DNA of 64,000 nucleotides from Nocardioides sp. Lineage in GTDB: Bacteria > Actinomycetota > Actinomycetes > Propionibacteriales > Nocardioidaceae. A program made the position numbers and the translations under genes. This document shows, piece by piece, positions 15,755 through 26,457 of the stretch. Numbering within the stretch: position 1 is the first letter of the stretch; the number at the start of each line of letters is the position of its first letter. The notes beneath the pieces were generated by a model. That model did not search any database and was not told the origin of the DNA. It saw only the letters and a program-made list of their open reading frames with translations. The DNA is taken from NCBI GenBank assembly GCA_025924815.1, contig JAICHQ010000004.1, positions 18,331 to 82,330 on the forward strand. Direction: 5' to 3'.

Positions 15755-17110
15755 CTAGTAGGCCAGCGTCGCGTCGCCGATGCTGCCGTTGAACCACCGG
15801 TCACCCGTCGTGAGCATGGCGCCGAGGACCAGAGGGACGCTGTTGCCCACCGAGCCCAGGCCGCCGGACGCCGTCTTGGTGCGCACCGAGCCACCGTCGA
15901 CGGTCGCGGTGATCCCGGCCGCGCTCTTGGCGCACGTGACCGTGTGCGGTTGACCGTCGGCCAGGGTGCCCCCGCCGCCACGAATGGTCGCGGAGTGGCC
16001 GTCGCCGTCCTCGGCGAGGCAGACCGCCAGGGCCTTGCCGTGCGAGTTGATGATCTCCAGGCCGTAGTAGCCGCCGGAAGTCGATCCGACCCCCTTGCGC
16101 ATGACGTCGTACTTGCCGCCGCTGGGCGGCAGCGTCGTGGCGAGCGAGACCGTGAACGAGAAGTCCTGCGTGCCGGGGTCGAGACTGGGCGAGTCCGCGA
16201 CGGTGACCATGCCGCTGCTGCCGTCGAAGCCGTACGCCGCACCGTCGCCGACGATGCCGCCTTGCGGCGTGCCGTAGTTGCTGTTGCCGGAGTCGTCGCC
16301 CAGGACGGTCGGCGGCGAACCGACCTCGTCGAAGCCCCAGTGCGCGCCGACCGTCCCGGGCGGTGGCGGCGGCGGCGGTGGCGGGGGTGGCGGGGCTGCG
16401 AGGCTCAGCGAAGCGTCGGTGAGCCGGCCGTGGAGCCAGTCGCCTCCGGTGCCGCCGGAGGCCTTCGCGCCGATGGTCAAGGGCGCATCGTTGCCGATCG
16501 CGCCGATCCCGCCGGACACCGTCTTGCTGGAGCGTGGAGCGAGGCTGTCGAGGCTCAGTGTGACGTTCGTGTCCGTCTTCGAGCACGTGATCGTGTGCGT
16601 GTCGCCGTCGGCGAGCGAGGCGCTCAGCCCGCTGCCACCGCTGCGTACGTGAGCGGTCGTCCCGGCGCTGCCCAAGAGCACGCAGAACGCCCTGGCGATG
16701 CCGCTGGCGTTGATGATCTCGACCTTGAACTCGCCGCCGTCGGTCGAGGCGTACCCCTTGCGCAGGACGTCGTAGTCGGTCCCCGCGACCGGAAGGTCCG
16801 TGGTGAGCGTCACCGAGTAGGAGAAGTCGGCACTGCCCGGGTTCAGGCTGGGGGAGTCGGGCACGGACACTCGCCCGGTGCCGTCGAAGGTGAAGCCGGA
16901 CCCGTCGCCGACGATCCCACCCTCGGGGATGCCGTTGTTGCGGTTGCCGGAGTCGGCGGCCAGGGACGACGGAGGGCTGCCGACCTCCGTGAACGCCCAG
17001 TGCGCACCGAAGCTCCCGGCGTGTGCCGGTGCAGCCACGGAGATCACGACCGTGGCCGGGCCGAGGAGCGCCCCCAGCGTCAGTCCGTACCAGAAACGAC
17101 GACGCTTCAC
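15755..17110 (-). CDS. Secreted protein with two LamG/concanavalin-like domains
   Basis: 451-residue exported protein. A signal peptide is clear (MKRRRFWYGLTLGALLGPATVVISVAAPAHAG, probable cut after AHA). Two homologous domains follow, about residues 32-235 and 253-451. They share GAHWAFTEVGSPPSSLAADSG versus GAHWGFDEVGSPPTVLGDDSG, and GGIVGDG, VPDSPSLNPGSADFSYSVTL and YDVLRKG motifs, as expected for LamG-like jelly-roll lectin domains. A run of about 12 prolines links them. No catalytic domain or wall-anchor motif is visible, so it is probably a freely secreted or surface-associated glycan-binding protein. The start is GTG with a GAGGAG ribosome site seven bases upstream. It follows the rhamnose operon on the same strand. 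Confidence 0.82.
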   Translation of the reverse strand: MKRRRFWYGLTLGALLGPATVVISVAAPAHAGSFGAHWAFTEVGSPPSSLAADSGNRNNGIPEGGIVGDGSGFTFDGTGRVSVPDSPSLNPGSADFSYSVTLTTDLPVAGTDYDVLRKGYASTDGGEFKVEIINASGIARAFCVLLGSAGTTAHVRSGGSGLSASLADGDTHTITCSKTDTNVTLSLDSLAPRSSKTVSGGIGAIGNDAPLTIGAKASGGTGGDWLHGRLTDASLSLAAPPPPPPPPPPPPGTVGAHWGFDEVGSPPTVLGDDSGNSNYGTPQGGIVGDGAAYGFDGSSGMVTVADSPSLDPGTQDFSFTVSLATTLPPSGGKYDVMRKGVGSTSGGYYGLEIINSHGKALAVCLAEDGDGHSATIRGGGGTLADGQPHTVTCAKSAAGITATVDGGSVRTKTASGGLGSVGNSVPLVLGAMLTTGDRWFNGSIGDATLAY

Positions 17111-17206
17111 GGGCGACTCCTCGTGCGACGGCCCGTCGACAGCCGGGATACTTCGGAAAGCAATACGTTTGCCGGTACCTCGTCGTCAACGACCCGGCCC
17201 ACCTTC

Positions 17207-17219
17207 CCCCATTTTGGGG
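17207..17219. repeat. Short inverted repeat upstream of the LamG-like gene
   Basis: CCCCATTTTGGGG, five-base arms around TTT, in the intergenic space between rmlCD and the LamG-like gene. It could be a small terminator for rmlCD or a regulator site for the secreted protein. Too short to decide. Confidence 0.3.
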
Positions 17220-17264
17220 ATGGGCGACCCAGGCAGGTCCGCGGGCAGGCCGGCCCTCGCCCGG

Positions 17265-18661
17265 CTACCGCCGGGACTCGTCGCCGGTGCAGTAGCTCCG
17301 CAGGGCGGAGTGCTGGTCCTGCGGCTCGAATCCGGTGGCCGCGAGCTTCGTCAGCGACAGCACGCTGCTCGCCGGACGGGGCGCGCTCACCCGCCCCGCG
17401 GCGTACTCCTGGCTGGTGACGGGGTGGACGTCGTCCCCGCTCCGCCCGCGCAGCTCGAACACCATCCGGGCGACCTCGGCCCACGTCGTCGGCGGGCCGC
17501 CGTTGCTGACGTGGTACACGCCGTACGGCGCGCCGCCCTCGAGCAGATGCCGAGTCGCGCGCGCGATCTCGTCGGCGAAGCCGAGCCGGCCGACCTGGTC
17601 GTCGACGACCGTCGCGGTCGCGCCGTCGTCGGCCAGACGGGCCATCGTCCGCACGAAGTTCGGCCCGTCGCCGACCACCCAGGACGTGCGGACGACGTAG
17701 TGCCGGGGTGCGGTCGCGACCGCGGCGTCCCCGGCGGCCTTGCTCTGCCCGTAGACCCCCAGCGGCGCCGGCTGCTCGTCCTCGTCGTGCTCGGCCACGG
17801 AGCCGTCGTAGACGTAGTCGGAGGAGAAGTGGACCAGGAGGAACCCGTGCCGGGCGGCCAGCCGGGCCAGCGCCGCCGGCCCGGCTGCGTTGACCGCCCA
17901 GGCCGCGCGGCGGCCGTCGGGGGTCTCGGCCGCGTCGACCGCGGTGTACGCCGCCGCGTTGAGCACCACGTCGTGCTCCCGCCACGGCCAGCGTTCCAGC
18001 GCGTCCTCGTCGGTCAGGTCGAGCTCGTCGCGGGTGATCCCGCGTGCGCCGGTGAGGGCCGCGAGCAGCGCGCGCCCGATCTGTCCGTCGGCGCCGAGCA
18101 CGAGGGGCGTGCGCACCGGCACCGGCGTGGCCCGGGCGAGGCGTGGAGCCACCCGGTCGCGGTCGGAGACCACGCGCTCGCTCGGCGGCAGCGGCCAGTC
18201 GATCGCGAGCGCCGGATCCGTGTGGTCGACGGTGACGTAGTCGGCGTCCGGCCGCCAGTGGTCGTTGACCAGATAGGTGTACGCCGTCTCGTCGCGCGTC
18301 GTCTGGTAGCCGTTGCCGACCCCGCGCGGGACGAACACGGCGGTGCCCGGCTCGAGGTCCACGGCGTACGTCGTGCCGAACGTGTCGCCGGCGCGGAGGT
18401 CGACCCACGCGCCGTACGCGCTCCCGGAGACGACCGCCACCAGCTTGTCCCACGGCTCGGCGTGCATGCCCCGGGTCGTGCCGCGGGTCGCGTTCCACGC
18501 GACGTTCGCCTGTACCGGGCCGAAGTCCGGCAGCCCGAGAGCGCTCATCCGCTCGCGCTGCCAGACCTCCGCGAACCACCCTCGCTCGTCGCGGCGCAGG
18601 TCGAGCCGCAACACGAGGAGCCCGGGGACGGGGGTGGTCTCGAGGCGGGGAAGGTCGGGCA

Positions 18662-18662
<1 letters not shown>
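17265..18662 (-). CDS. rmlCD: Fused dTDP-4-dehydrorhamnose 3,5-epimerase / reductase
   Basis: 465-residue fusion of the last two enzymes of dTDP-L-rhamnose synthesis. Residues 1 to about 185 are an RmlC cupin: LRRDERGWFAEVWQ, GTTRGMHAEPWDK (catalytic His in the RGxH block), VFVPRGVGNGYQTTRDETAYTYL. Residues about 195-465 are an RmlD-type SDR: PLVLGADGQIGRALL, VVLNAAAYTAVDAAE, HFSSDYVYDG, GVYGQSKAAGD (YxxxK) and RTSWVVGDGPNFV. The order C-D differs from the usual separate genes. The start ATG overlaps the rmlB stop by one base. The track ORF starting at 19178 is an overlong frame through rmlB and was trimmed. The product supplies dTDP-L-rhamnose for surface glycans. Confidence 0.93.
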
Positions 18663-20573
<1,911 letters not shown>

Positions 20574-20623
20574 CCCACCGGCCGAGCCGGGCGGAACCGT
20601 CTCGGGCCATCCACTGCTCGGCC

Positions 20624-22120
20624 TCAGTAGGCGCCGCGGGAGCTCAGCACCGCGCCGACGGTGCGGGCCAGGATGATGACGTCCTGGATCATCGACCAGT
20701 TGTCGACGTAGTAGAGGTCGAGCCGGATCGACTCGGTCCATGACAGGTCGGAGCGGCCGGACACCTGCCAGAGCCCGGTCATCCCCGGACGCACGCGGAG
20801 CCGGCGCGACTGCATGAGCGTGTAGCGGTCGACCTCGAGCGGCAGCGGCGGGCGCGGGCCGACCAGGCTCATGTCACCGCGGAGCACGTTGATCAGCTGG
20901 GGCAGCTCGTCGATGGAGAAGCGGCGGATCCACTGGCCGGGCTTGGTGATGCGCGGGTCGCGCTGCATCTTGAACAGCCCGTCCTCGTACCCGACCTCGC
21001 TGTGGAGCTCGGCCAGGTCGCCCTCGGCGTCGACGACCATGCTGCGGAACTTCAGGCAGGTGAAGTAGTCGCCGTCGCGCCCGACACGGGTCTGCCGGAA
21101 GAGCACCGGACCCCCGTCGTGGCGCCGGATCTGCCAGGCCGCCCACAGCATGACGGGCGCGGCGATCGCGAGCATCGTGGCCGACCCGACGATGTCGAAG
21201 GTGCGCTTGGCCCAACGGAGGGCATCCTGCGAGCGCGGGCGGTCGAGGTGGAGCAGCGGAAGCCCGGCGACAGGTCGGACGCGGATGCGCTCGCTCGACA
21301 CGTCGGTGACGCCGGGGGCCATGATCACCTGCACGTTGTCGGACTCGAGGTCCCAGACCAGGTTGCGCATCGCGAGCGGGTGATGGAAGGCGCCGCCCAC
21401 GACGAAGACGACGTCGACGCCGTACGCGCGGACGAGCGCCGCCGCCTCCTCGACGTCACCGAGGACCTGGACCCCGCCCTTGGTCGCGGGGTCGCCCACG
21501 GTGGGGACCAGGGCGCCCAGCACGTCGTACCCGAGCCAGGTCTCGCGCCGGAACACCGAGGCGACCGCGTCGACGTGCTCGTCGCTGCCGACGATCATCG
21601 TGCGCTGGCCGAGTGAGCCGTGCCGGCGCGCGCGGTGCAGCGAGCGTCGGAGGATGAAGCGGCCTACCACCAGAAGGAGGAGGCCGATCCCGAACGCGAA
21701 GAGGAAGAAGCCGCGCGAGAGCGGGAACTTCGACAGGTAGCAGCCGATCCCCAGCAGGGCTGCCGTGAGCAGGCTGCCGTTGACCACGGCCTTGTACTCC
21801 TCGGCGCCGGCGCCGAAGACTCCGCTGTCGTAGCCACCGCGCAGGGCGATGACCAGGATCCAGCCGAGGATGAGCGGCACCGCGACGAAGGCCACGGACT
21901 GTCCGAGCGTCGGCCCGCCGGCGGTCTGGGAGAGAGCGGGAGCGTTGGCCGTGTCGAACAGCAGGACCCGGCTCCGGCCGTACGCCGCCAGCGCCACGGC
22001 GGCCGTGACGAGCACGAGGTCGAGCACCAGCGCGGTCAGCGGGAGCGCGCGCAGGGCGCGGCTCTGGATGCGTAGTGACGCAACCGACGGCACAAAGGCG
22101 CGTTCAGGCGCGATGCCCAT
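20624..22120 (-). CDS. Polyprenyl-phosphate sugar phosphotransferase (WbaP/CpsE-like)
   Basis: Membrane enzyme that starts glycan synthesis by moving a hexose-1-phosphate onto undecaprenyl phosphate. 498 residues. Four or five hydrophobic segments fill about the first 150 residues. A CoA-binding-3-like central domain follows (TMIVGSDEHVDAVASVF, GVDVVFVVGGAF). The catalytic bacterial sugar transferase domain (about 300-498) has KRTFDIVGSATMLAIAAPVM, FRQTRVGRDGDYFTCLKFRSM, RRFSIDELPQLINVLRGDMS, LVGPRPPLP and VRPGMTGLWQVSGRSDLSW. It is probably the initiating enzyme for the exopolysaccharide made by the 1-6056 genes. The initiating sugar (glucose or galactose) cannot be told from the sequence; a GalE-like gene starts 178 bases away in the divergent direction. 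Confidence 0.93.
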   Translation of the reverse strand: MGIAPERAFVPSVASLRIQSRALRALPLTALVLDLVLVTAAVALAAYGRSRVLLFDTANAPALSQTAGGPTLGQSVAFVAVPLILGWILVIALRGGYDSGVFGAGAEEYKAVVNGSLLTAALLGIGCYLSKFPLSRGFFLFAFGIGLLLLVVGRFILRRSLHRARRHGSLGQRTMIVGSDEHVDAVASVFRRETWLGYDVLGALVPTVGDPATKGGVQVLGDVEEAAALVRAYGVDVVFVVGGAFHHPLAMRNLVWDLESDNVQVIMAPGVTDVSSERIRVRPVAGLPLLHLDRPRSQDALRWAKRTFDIVGSATMLAIAAPVMLWAAWQIRRHDGGPVLFRQTRVGRDGDYFTCLKFRSMVVDAEGDLAELHSEVGYEDGLFKMQRDPRITKPGQWIRRFSIDELPQLINVLRGDMSLVGPRPPLPLEVDRYTLMQSRRLRVRPGMTGLWQVSGRSDLSWTESIRLDLYYVDNWSMIQDVIILARTVGAVLSSRGAY

Positions 22121-22286
22121 GGATTTCCCCCAGCAACTCCGGAGCGCCCCCGCGCTCCTCCCCCGAGTTACGGGCGTCAGTCTAGACCCGGGGCTCGGCC
22201 GCCGGGGTCCGACGCCGAATCCTTTACGTGCGACCGGCGCGCGGCCCGTCCCCGGCGAGGATGCGGGGGCGACCAGCCCGCCTGGC

Positions 22287-22301
22287 TACCCTGACCGCAT
22301 G
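22287..22301 (+). promoter_or_regulatory. Leaderless -10 box of the GalE-like gene
   Basis: TACCCT, six bases, then the ATG start. The spacing predicts a message beginning at the start codon. Confidence 0.5.
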
Positions 22302-23363
22302 AAGATCCTGGTGACCGGCGGAGCGGGCTATCTCGGCTCGACGACCGCCAAGGCGCTGGAGGAGGCCGGTCACGTCCCAGTGGTGCTCGACTCGCTGCTG
22401 ACCGGGCCGCAGGCCTTCGTCCGCGACCGGATCTTCTACGAGGGTGACATCGGCGACCGCGGGCTCGTCCGCCGGATCGTCGAGGAGCACCCCGACCTCG
22501 ACGTGACCATCCACATGGCCGCACGCATCGTCGTACCGGAGTCGGTCGAGAAGCCGTACGAGTACTACCGCGACAACGTCGCGAAGTCGCTGGAGCTCTT
22601 CGACCAGCTCGAGCAGCTCGGCAAGGCGCGCATCGTGTTCTCCTCGTCGGGGTCGCTCTACGCCGTCAAGGCCGGCCCCTCGACCGGCCCCTCGACCGGC
22701 CCCTCGACCGGCCCCTCGACCGGCGGGGACCAGGGCTTCGAGGTGCGCGAGGACGATCCCCTGGCGCCGACCTCGCCGTACGCCCGCACCAAATGGATGA
22801 TCGAGCAGGCCCTGGAGGACATGGCCGCCGCGACGGGGCTCCGGGCGATCATGCTGCGCTACTTCAACCCGATCGGCTCCGATCCCGACCTCGAGTCCGG
22901 CATCTACGCCAAGGAGCCCTCGCACGTGCTCGGCCAGCTGGTGATGGCCTCGCGCGGACAACGGGACGGCTTCACCATCACCGGCACCGACCTCCCCACG
23001 CGCGACGGCACCGGGCTGCGTGACTACCTGCACGTGTGGGACCTCGCCCGGGCTCACGTGCGTGCCGTCGAGCGCTTCGATGACGTCCTCGCGAAGGCCG
23101 GCACCCCCAGCGTGGTGATCAACATCGGGCGCGGCGGCGGGGTCACCGTGCGCGAACTGGTCGACGCCTTCGAGCGGGTCACCGGTGGCCGGGTGCCGAC
23201 CACGGAGGCGCCACCCCGACCGGGCGACGCCGTCGGCGCCTACGCGAACGTCGACCGGTCCCGTGAGCTCCTCGACTGGCGGACCGAGCTGTCGCTCGAC
23301 GACGCGATCCGCTCGGCCCTGGCGTGGGCGGAGAAGCGGCACGAGGTCCTGGGGTACGAGTGA
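22299..23363 (+). CDS. galE: NAD-dependent epimerase, UDP-glucose 4-epimerase-like
   Basis: Extended SDR of 354 residues that probably interconverts UDP-glucose and UDP-galactose. Motifs: MKILVTGGAGYLGSTTAKAL (NAD binding), VTIHMAARIVVPESVEKPYEYY, IVFSSSGSLYAV (catalytic Ser), SPYARTKWMIEQAL (YxxxK), LRYFNPIGSDPD and RDYLHVWDLARAHV, all GalE-like. Unusually, an in-frame four-fold repeat of Gly-Pro-Ser-Thr is inserted between the catalytic Ser strand and the YxxxK helix, where GalE proteins normally have a short loop. The start is the ATG at 22299; the track's start at 21849 runs into the divergent WbaP-like gene. It overlaps the amidase gene by four bases (GTGA). Another UDP-sugar epimerase specificity is possible. 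Confidence 0.87.
   Translation: MKILVTGGAGYLGSTTAKALEEAGHVPVVLDSLLTGPQAFVRDRIFYEGDIGDRGLVRRIVEEHPDLDVTIHMAARIVVPESVEKPYEYYRDNVAKSLELFDQLEQLGKARIVFSSSGSLYAVKAGPSTGPSTGPSTGPSTGGDQGFEVREDDPLAPTSPYARTKWMIEQALEDMAAATGLRAIMLRYFNPIGSDPDLESGIYAKEPSHVLGQLVMASRGQRDGFTITGTDLPTRDGTGLRDYLHVWDLARAHVRAVERFDDVLAKAGTPSVVINIGRGGGVTVRELVDAFERVTGGRVPTTEAPPRPGDAVGAYANVDRSRELLDWRTELSLDDAIRSALAWAEKRHEVLGYE
22674..22721 (+). repeat. Four-copy 12-bp minisatellite inside galE
   Basis: Four perfect head-to-tail copies of GGCCCCTCGACC. Each copy encodes Gly-Pro-Ser-Thr, so copy-number changes keep the frame. The unit is free of point differences, which suggests recent expansion. Confidence 0.9.
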
Positions 23364-24151
23364 TCCTCCGCCGGTACGCCGCTCTCGTCGCCCTCGCCAC
23401 GGTGGTGACCCTGGGCGTCGCCGGACCGGCACAGGCCACGCACGACTTCCGGGTCACCTCCGACGACGGCGGCCGGGCGCGGCTCCCCCTCGCTGGCCGG
23501 GTGGTCGTGATCGATCCGGGACACCAGCTCGGCAACCACAACTACCCGTCGGAGATCAACCGGCTGGTGCCGGCCGGAGGCTTCCAGAAGCCGTGCAACA
23601 CCACCGGTACCGCCACCGACGGCGGCTATCCCGAGGCGACGTTCACCTGGCAGGTCTCCCGGGTGCTCGAGGCACGCCTCGTCGCGCTCGGGGCGACGGT
23701 CCGGCTGACCCGGCACTCCAACCGCGAGGACCGGTGGGGTCCCTGTGTCGACGTCCGGGGACGGGCCGGCAACAAGCGGCCGGCCGACCTCAAGATCAGC
23801 ATCCACGGCGACGGCTCCTACGCGGCCGGGGCCCGCGGCTTCCACGTGATCGCGCCGACCGACCGGCGTCCCTGGACCCACGACATCTTCCGGTCGTCGC
23901 GGCGGCTGGCTCTGGACACCCGCTCGTCCCTGCGAAGCGTCGGTCTCCGCGTCGCCGACTACGTCGCCGGCGGCGACGGCCTCGACCTCCGGTCGGACCT
24001 GGCCACGCTCAACCTCTCGAACCTGCCGACGGTGATGGTCGAGCTGGGCAACATGCGCAACCCGACGGATGCCCGCCGGATGACGTCGAGGGCCGGCCGG
24101 GCGACGTACGCGCGCGGCCTGGCGCTCGCCGTACGCCGCTTCCTCGGCTGA
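23360..24151 (+). CDS. N-acetylmuramoyl-L-alanine amidase (Amidase_3)
   Basis: Zinc amidase that cuts the bond between muramic acid and the stem peptide of peptidoglycan. 263 residues from the GTG at 23360. A signal peptide is visible (RRYAALVALATVVTLGVAGPAQA), so the product is exported. Amidase_3 motifs: VVVIDPGHQLGNHNYPSEIN (first zinc His), PEATFTWQVSRVLEARL (Glu ligand), LKISIHGDGSY (His ligand) and LPTVMVELGNMRNPTDARRM (catalytic Glu). No wall-binding repeats are present. The GTG overlaps the galE stop by four bases; the track's earlier start at 23324 lies within galE. Its coupling to a sugar epimerase gene suggests envelope remodelling together with glycan synthesis. Confidence 0.92.
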   Translation: MILRRYAALVALATVVTLGVAGPAQATHDFRVTSDDGGRARLPLAGRVVVIDPGHQLGNHNYPSEINRLVPAGGFQKPCNTTGTATDGGYPEATFTWQVSRVLEARLVALGATVRLTRHSNREDRWGPCVDVRGRAGNKRPADLKISIHGDGSYAAGARGFHVIAPTDRRPWTHDIFRSSRRLALDTRSSLRSVGLRVADYVAGGDGLDLRSDLATLNLSNLPTVMVELGNMRNPTDARRMTSRAGRATYARGLALAVRRFLG

Positions 24152-24160
24152 TCGCCCGGT

Positions 24161-24176
24161 TAGGGTCGTCGGCATG
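24161..24176 (+). promoter_or_regulatory. Leaderless -10 box of the acyl-CoA dehydrogenase gene
   Basis: TAGGGT, seven bases, then ATG. It lies ten bases after the amidase stop, so this gene has its own promoter despite the tight spacing. Confidence 0.5.
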
Positions 24177-25343
24177 GACCTGACCCTCACCGACGAGGAA
24201 CGCGAGGTCCGCGAGTGGGTGCGGACGTTCGTCACCAAGGAGCTGGTGCCGATGGAGCCTCAGGTGCTCGAGCGCGAGCGCAACGGGGACCGCGGCGTCA
24301 CCGTCGACGAGGTCGCGTCCCTGCAGGCCAAGGCGAGGGAGGCGGGCTTCTTCGGCATCCAGACGCCCGAGGAGTACGGCGGGATGGGGCTCGGCGCGGT
24401 CATGCACGCACTGATCGAGGTCGAGCTCGGCCGCACGTTCGTGCCGTTCAAGTTCGGCGGAGACGCCGACAACATCCTGTTCGACGCCAACGACGAGCAG
24501 CAGGAGACCTACCTGCGGCCGACGATCGAGGGCACGCGCCGCAGCTGCTTCGCGATCACCGAGCCCGGGGCGGGCTCGGACGCCCGCAACATCCGCACCA
24601 CCGCCGTACGCGACGGGGACGAGTGGGTGATCAACGGCGAGAAGACGTTCATCACCGGCGGCGACGTCGCGGACTTCACGATGGTCTTCGCCGTCACCGA
24701 CAAGGAGAAGGGTTCCGACGGCGGCGTGACCTGCTTCCTCGTCGACCGCGAGGCGGGCTGGACGTCAGGGGTGATCCCGACGATGGGGGAGTGGGGTCCG
24801 GCGGCCCTGTCGTTCGCCGACGTACGGGTGCCGCACTCGGCGATCCTCGGTGAGGAGGGCCGCGGCTTCGAGCTGGCCATGCGCTGGATCGGCAAAGGCC
24901 GCTACCTGCTGCCCGCCCGGGCGCTCGGCTCCTGCGAACGACTGGTCGAGATGGCGATGGATCAGGCCAGGAACCGGGTGACCTTCGGGGAGCCGATCGC
25001 CAACCGGCAGGCGATCCAGTGGATGATCGCCGACTCCGCGGTCGAGATCGAGTCGCTGCGCTGGCTCGTGCTCACGGCCGCGTGGCAGGTCGACCACGGG
25101 CTCGACAGCCGGCAGGCGCAGTCGATGGCCAAGCTGGCGGGCGGCGTCCACGCCAACCAGATCGTCGACCGCGTGCTGCAGATCCACGGCGGCATGGGCT
25201 ACACCCGCGAGCTGCCGATCGAGCGGTGGTACCGCGAGCTCAGGCTGCTGCGCATCTACGAGGGCACTGACGAGATCCAGCGCCGGACGATCGCGCGCAA
25301 CCTGCTCTCAGGCCACGTCTCGGTGCGCGGTCACCTCGGCTGA
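24174..25343 (+). CDS. Acyl-CoA dehydrogenase family protein
   Basis: FAD-dependent dehydrogenase of 389 residues that would oxidise an acyl-CoA to the 2-enoyl-CoA. The three-domain family pattern is clear: N-terminal helices (LTDEEREVREWVRTFVTKELVP), the central FAD/substrate block CFAITEPGAGSDARNI and WVINGEKTFITGGDVADF, and the C-terminal helical domain with GKGRYLLPARALGSCERLVEMAMDQA, VLQIHGGMGYTRELPIERWYRELR and RIYEGTDEIQRRTIARNLL. EGTDEIQR carries the usual catalytic Glu position for short and medium-chain enzymes. The chain-length preference cannot be read. No ETF or enoyl-CoA hydratase genes adjoin it. A second family member begins at the right edge of the window. Confidence 0.93.
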   Translation: MDLTLTDEEREVREWVRTFVTKELVPMEPQVLERERNGDRGVTVDEVASLQAKAREAGFFGIQTPEEYGGMGLGAVMHALIEVELGRTFVPFKFGGDADNILFDANDEQQETYLRPTIEGTRRSCFAITEPGAGSDARNIRTTAVRDGDEWVINGEKTFITGGDVADFTMVFAVTDKEKGSDGGVTCFLVDREAGWTSGVIPTMGEWGPAALSFADVRVPHSAILGEEGRGFELAMRWIGKGRYLLPARALGSCERLVEMAMDQARNRVTFGEPIANRQAIQWMIADSAVEIESLRWLVLTAAWQVDHGLDSRQAQSMAKLAGGVHANQIVDRVLQIHGGMGYTRELPIERWYRELRLLRIYEGTDEIQRRTIARNLLSGHVSVRGHLG

Positions 25344-25454
25344 ACGACCAGGGACGCCGCTCGGCCGGGGGTGGGGCATCGGGCGGTGGGCCAGGACCGT
25401 TTCGGGGTGGCAGGACCGGTCCCAGGTCACCGCTGGGCCGGGGTGGGGCAGCGG

Positions 25455-26354
25455 TCACCTCGGCTGAGCCACGTCGAGGGCGTCCATCGCCGCGAGGACG
25501 GCGCGCACGTGCGCGACCTCGTGCGTACGGAACAGATCGGTGCCGCCGAGTCGGGCCAGGACGGCGAAGAAGCCCTCGGCAGTGCGGAACTGGTCCTCGA
25601 ACAGGTCGAACGCGTGGGGCAGCGCGTTGCAGACCGGCACACCGAGGGTCCGCAACCGGAAGCACTGCACGAGCACGGCGGCCTGGTGACGGGCCCGGAT
25701 CGCCGGGTCGACGAGGTTGCCGTAGTAGAAGCCGAGGCCCGGGTCGATCACGACCTGGCGCACCCCGAGCGAGCGCGCGCGCTCGATCCGCGGCCCGAAG
25801 TGGTCGATCAGGTAGGGCAGGGCGTCGGTCTCGGTCGGGTGCCGCGAGTCGGCCCGGACGTCGCCGGGCTCGCAGAAGCACAGGATCGCCACCGCGTCGT
25901 ACGCCGCAACCGCGGCGAGCATCTCGTCCTCGCCGTCGCGACCGGTCAGGTTGAGGATCCGCGCTCCGGCGTGCAGAGCCGCCTCGACCACGTCGGGTCT
26001 GTAGGTCTCGACCGATACCACGCACTCGTCGGCCAGTGCGTCCAGCACCGGCAGCAGGCTCGCGCGTTGGTGCTCGCCGTCGACCCGTGCGGCACGGGCC
26101 GTGCTCGACTCCGCACCGAGGTCGACGACGCGAGCACCCTGGGCGACTTGCGTGCGTGCCTTGCGGATCGCGGCCTCCGTGGAGACCGCGACGCTCTCGC
26201 GGTACGTCGAGTCACGGGACAGGTTGACCGTCCCCATCAGGACCGGCTCCGAGCCGCCGATCGTGACGCCCCCGACGACCACGGGCTCGACCGGCGCGGT
26301 CAGGACGTCGGCGTACTCGCTGTGCAGCGCTGCCAGGTCCGACAGCGAGATCAT
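25455..26354 (-). CDS. Pterin-binding (dihydropteroate synthase-like) protein
   Basis: 299-residue protein with a TIM-barrel pterin-binding pattern: VLMGTVNLSRDSTYRES in place of the DHPS MGIxNxTPDSF motif, VAQGARVVDLGAESS for the second motif, VSVETYRPDVVEAALHAGARILNLTG for the third, and VVIDPGLGFYYGN for the fourth. Substitutions at the phosphate and p-aminobenzoate sites mean it may not be a true dihydropteroate synthase; a methyltransferase-type or other pterin role is possible. I chose the ATG at 26354 (MISLSDLAAL), six bases after a TACACT -10 box on this strand, rather than the track start at 26381. It is divergent from a RibD/DHFR-like reductase gene. Confidence 0.72.
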   Translation of the reverse strand: MISLSDLAALHSEYADVLTAPVEPVVVGGVTIGGSEPVLMGTVNLSRDSTYRESVAVSTEAAIRKARTQVAQGARVVDLGAESSTARAARVDGEHQRASLLPVLDALADECVVSVETYRPDVVEAALHAGARILNLTGRDGEDEMLAAVAAYDAVAILCFCEPGDVRADSRHPTETDALPYLIDHFGPRIERARSLGVRQVVIDPGLGFYYGNLVDPAIRARHQAAVLVQCFRLRTLGVPVCNALPHAFDLFEDQFRTAEGFFAVLARLGGTDLFRTHEVAHVRAVLAAMDALDVAQPR

Positions 26355-26366
26355 CCCGGAAGTGTA
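26352..26366 (-). promoter_or_regulatory. Leaderless -10 box of the pterin-binding protein gene
   Basis: On the minus strand TACACT is followed after six bases by the ATG start, which supports the start chosen and predicts a leaderless message. Confidence 0.5.
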
Positions 26367-26457
26367 GACAAGCCGTCGCACCCTCTGACCGCCGCCGGTC
26401 GGCTGCGTGTGACGATGGGGGCCGACCCTCGACGATCTCGACGACGGGAGACGACGG

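Noticed and set aside
16360-16395. GGCGGT-type run as a possible G-quadruplex or tandem repeat
   Set aside because: It is simply the proline linker of the LamG-like protein read on the opposite strand.
22674-22721. 12-bp repeats as an iteron or origin
   Set aside because: They lie inside a coding frame and keep it; no replication gene is near.
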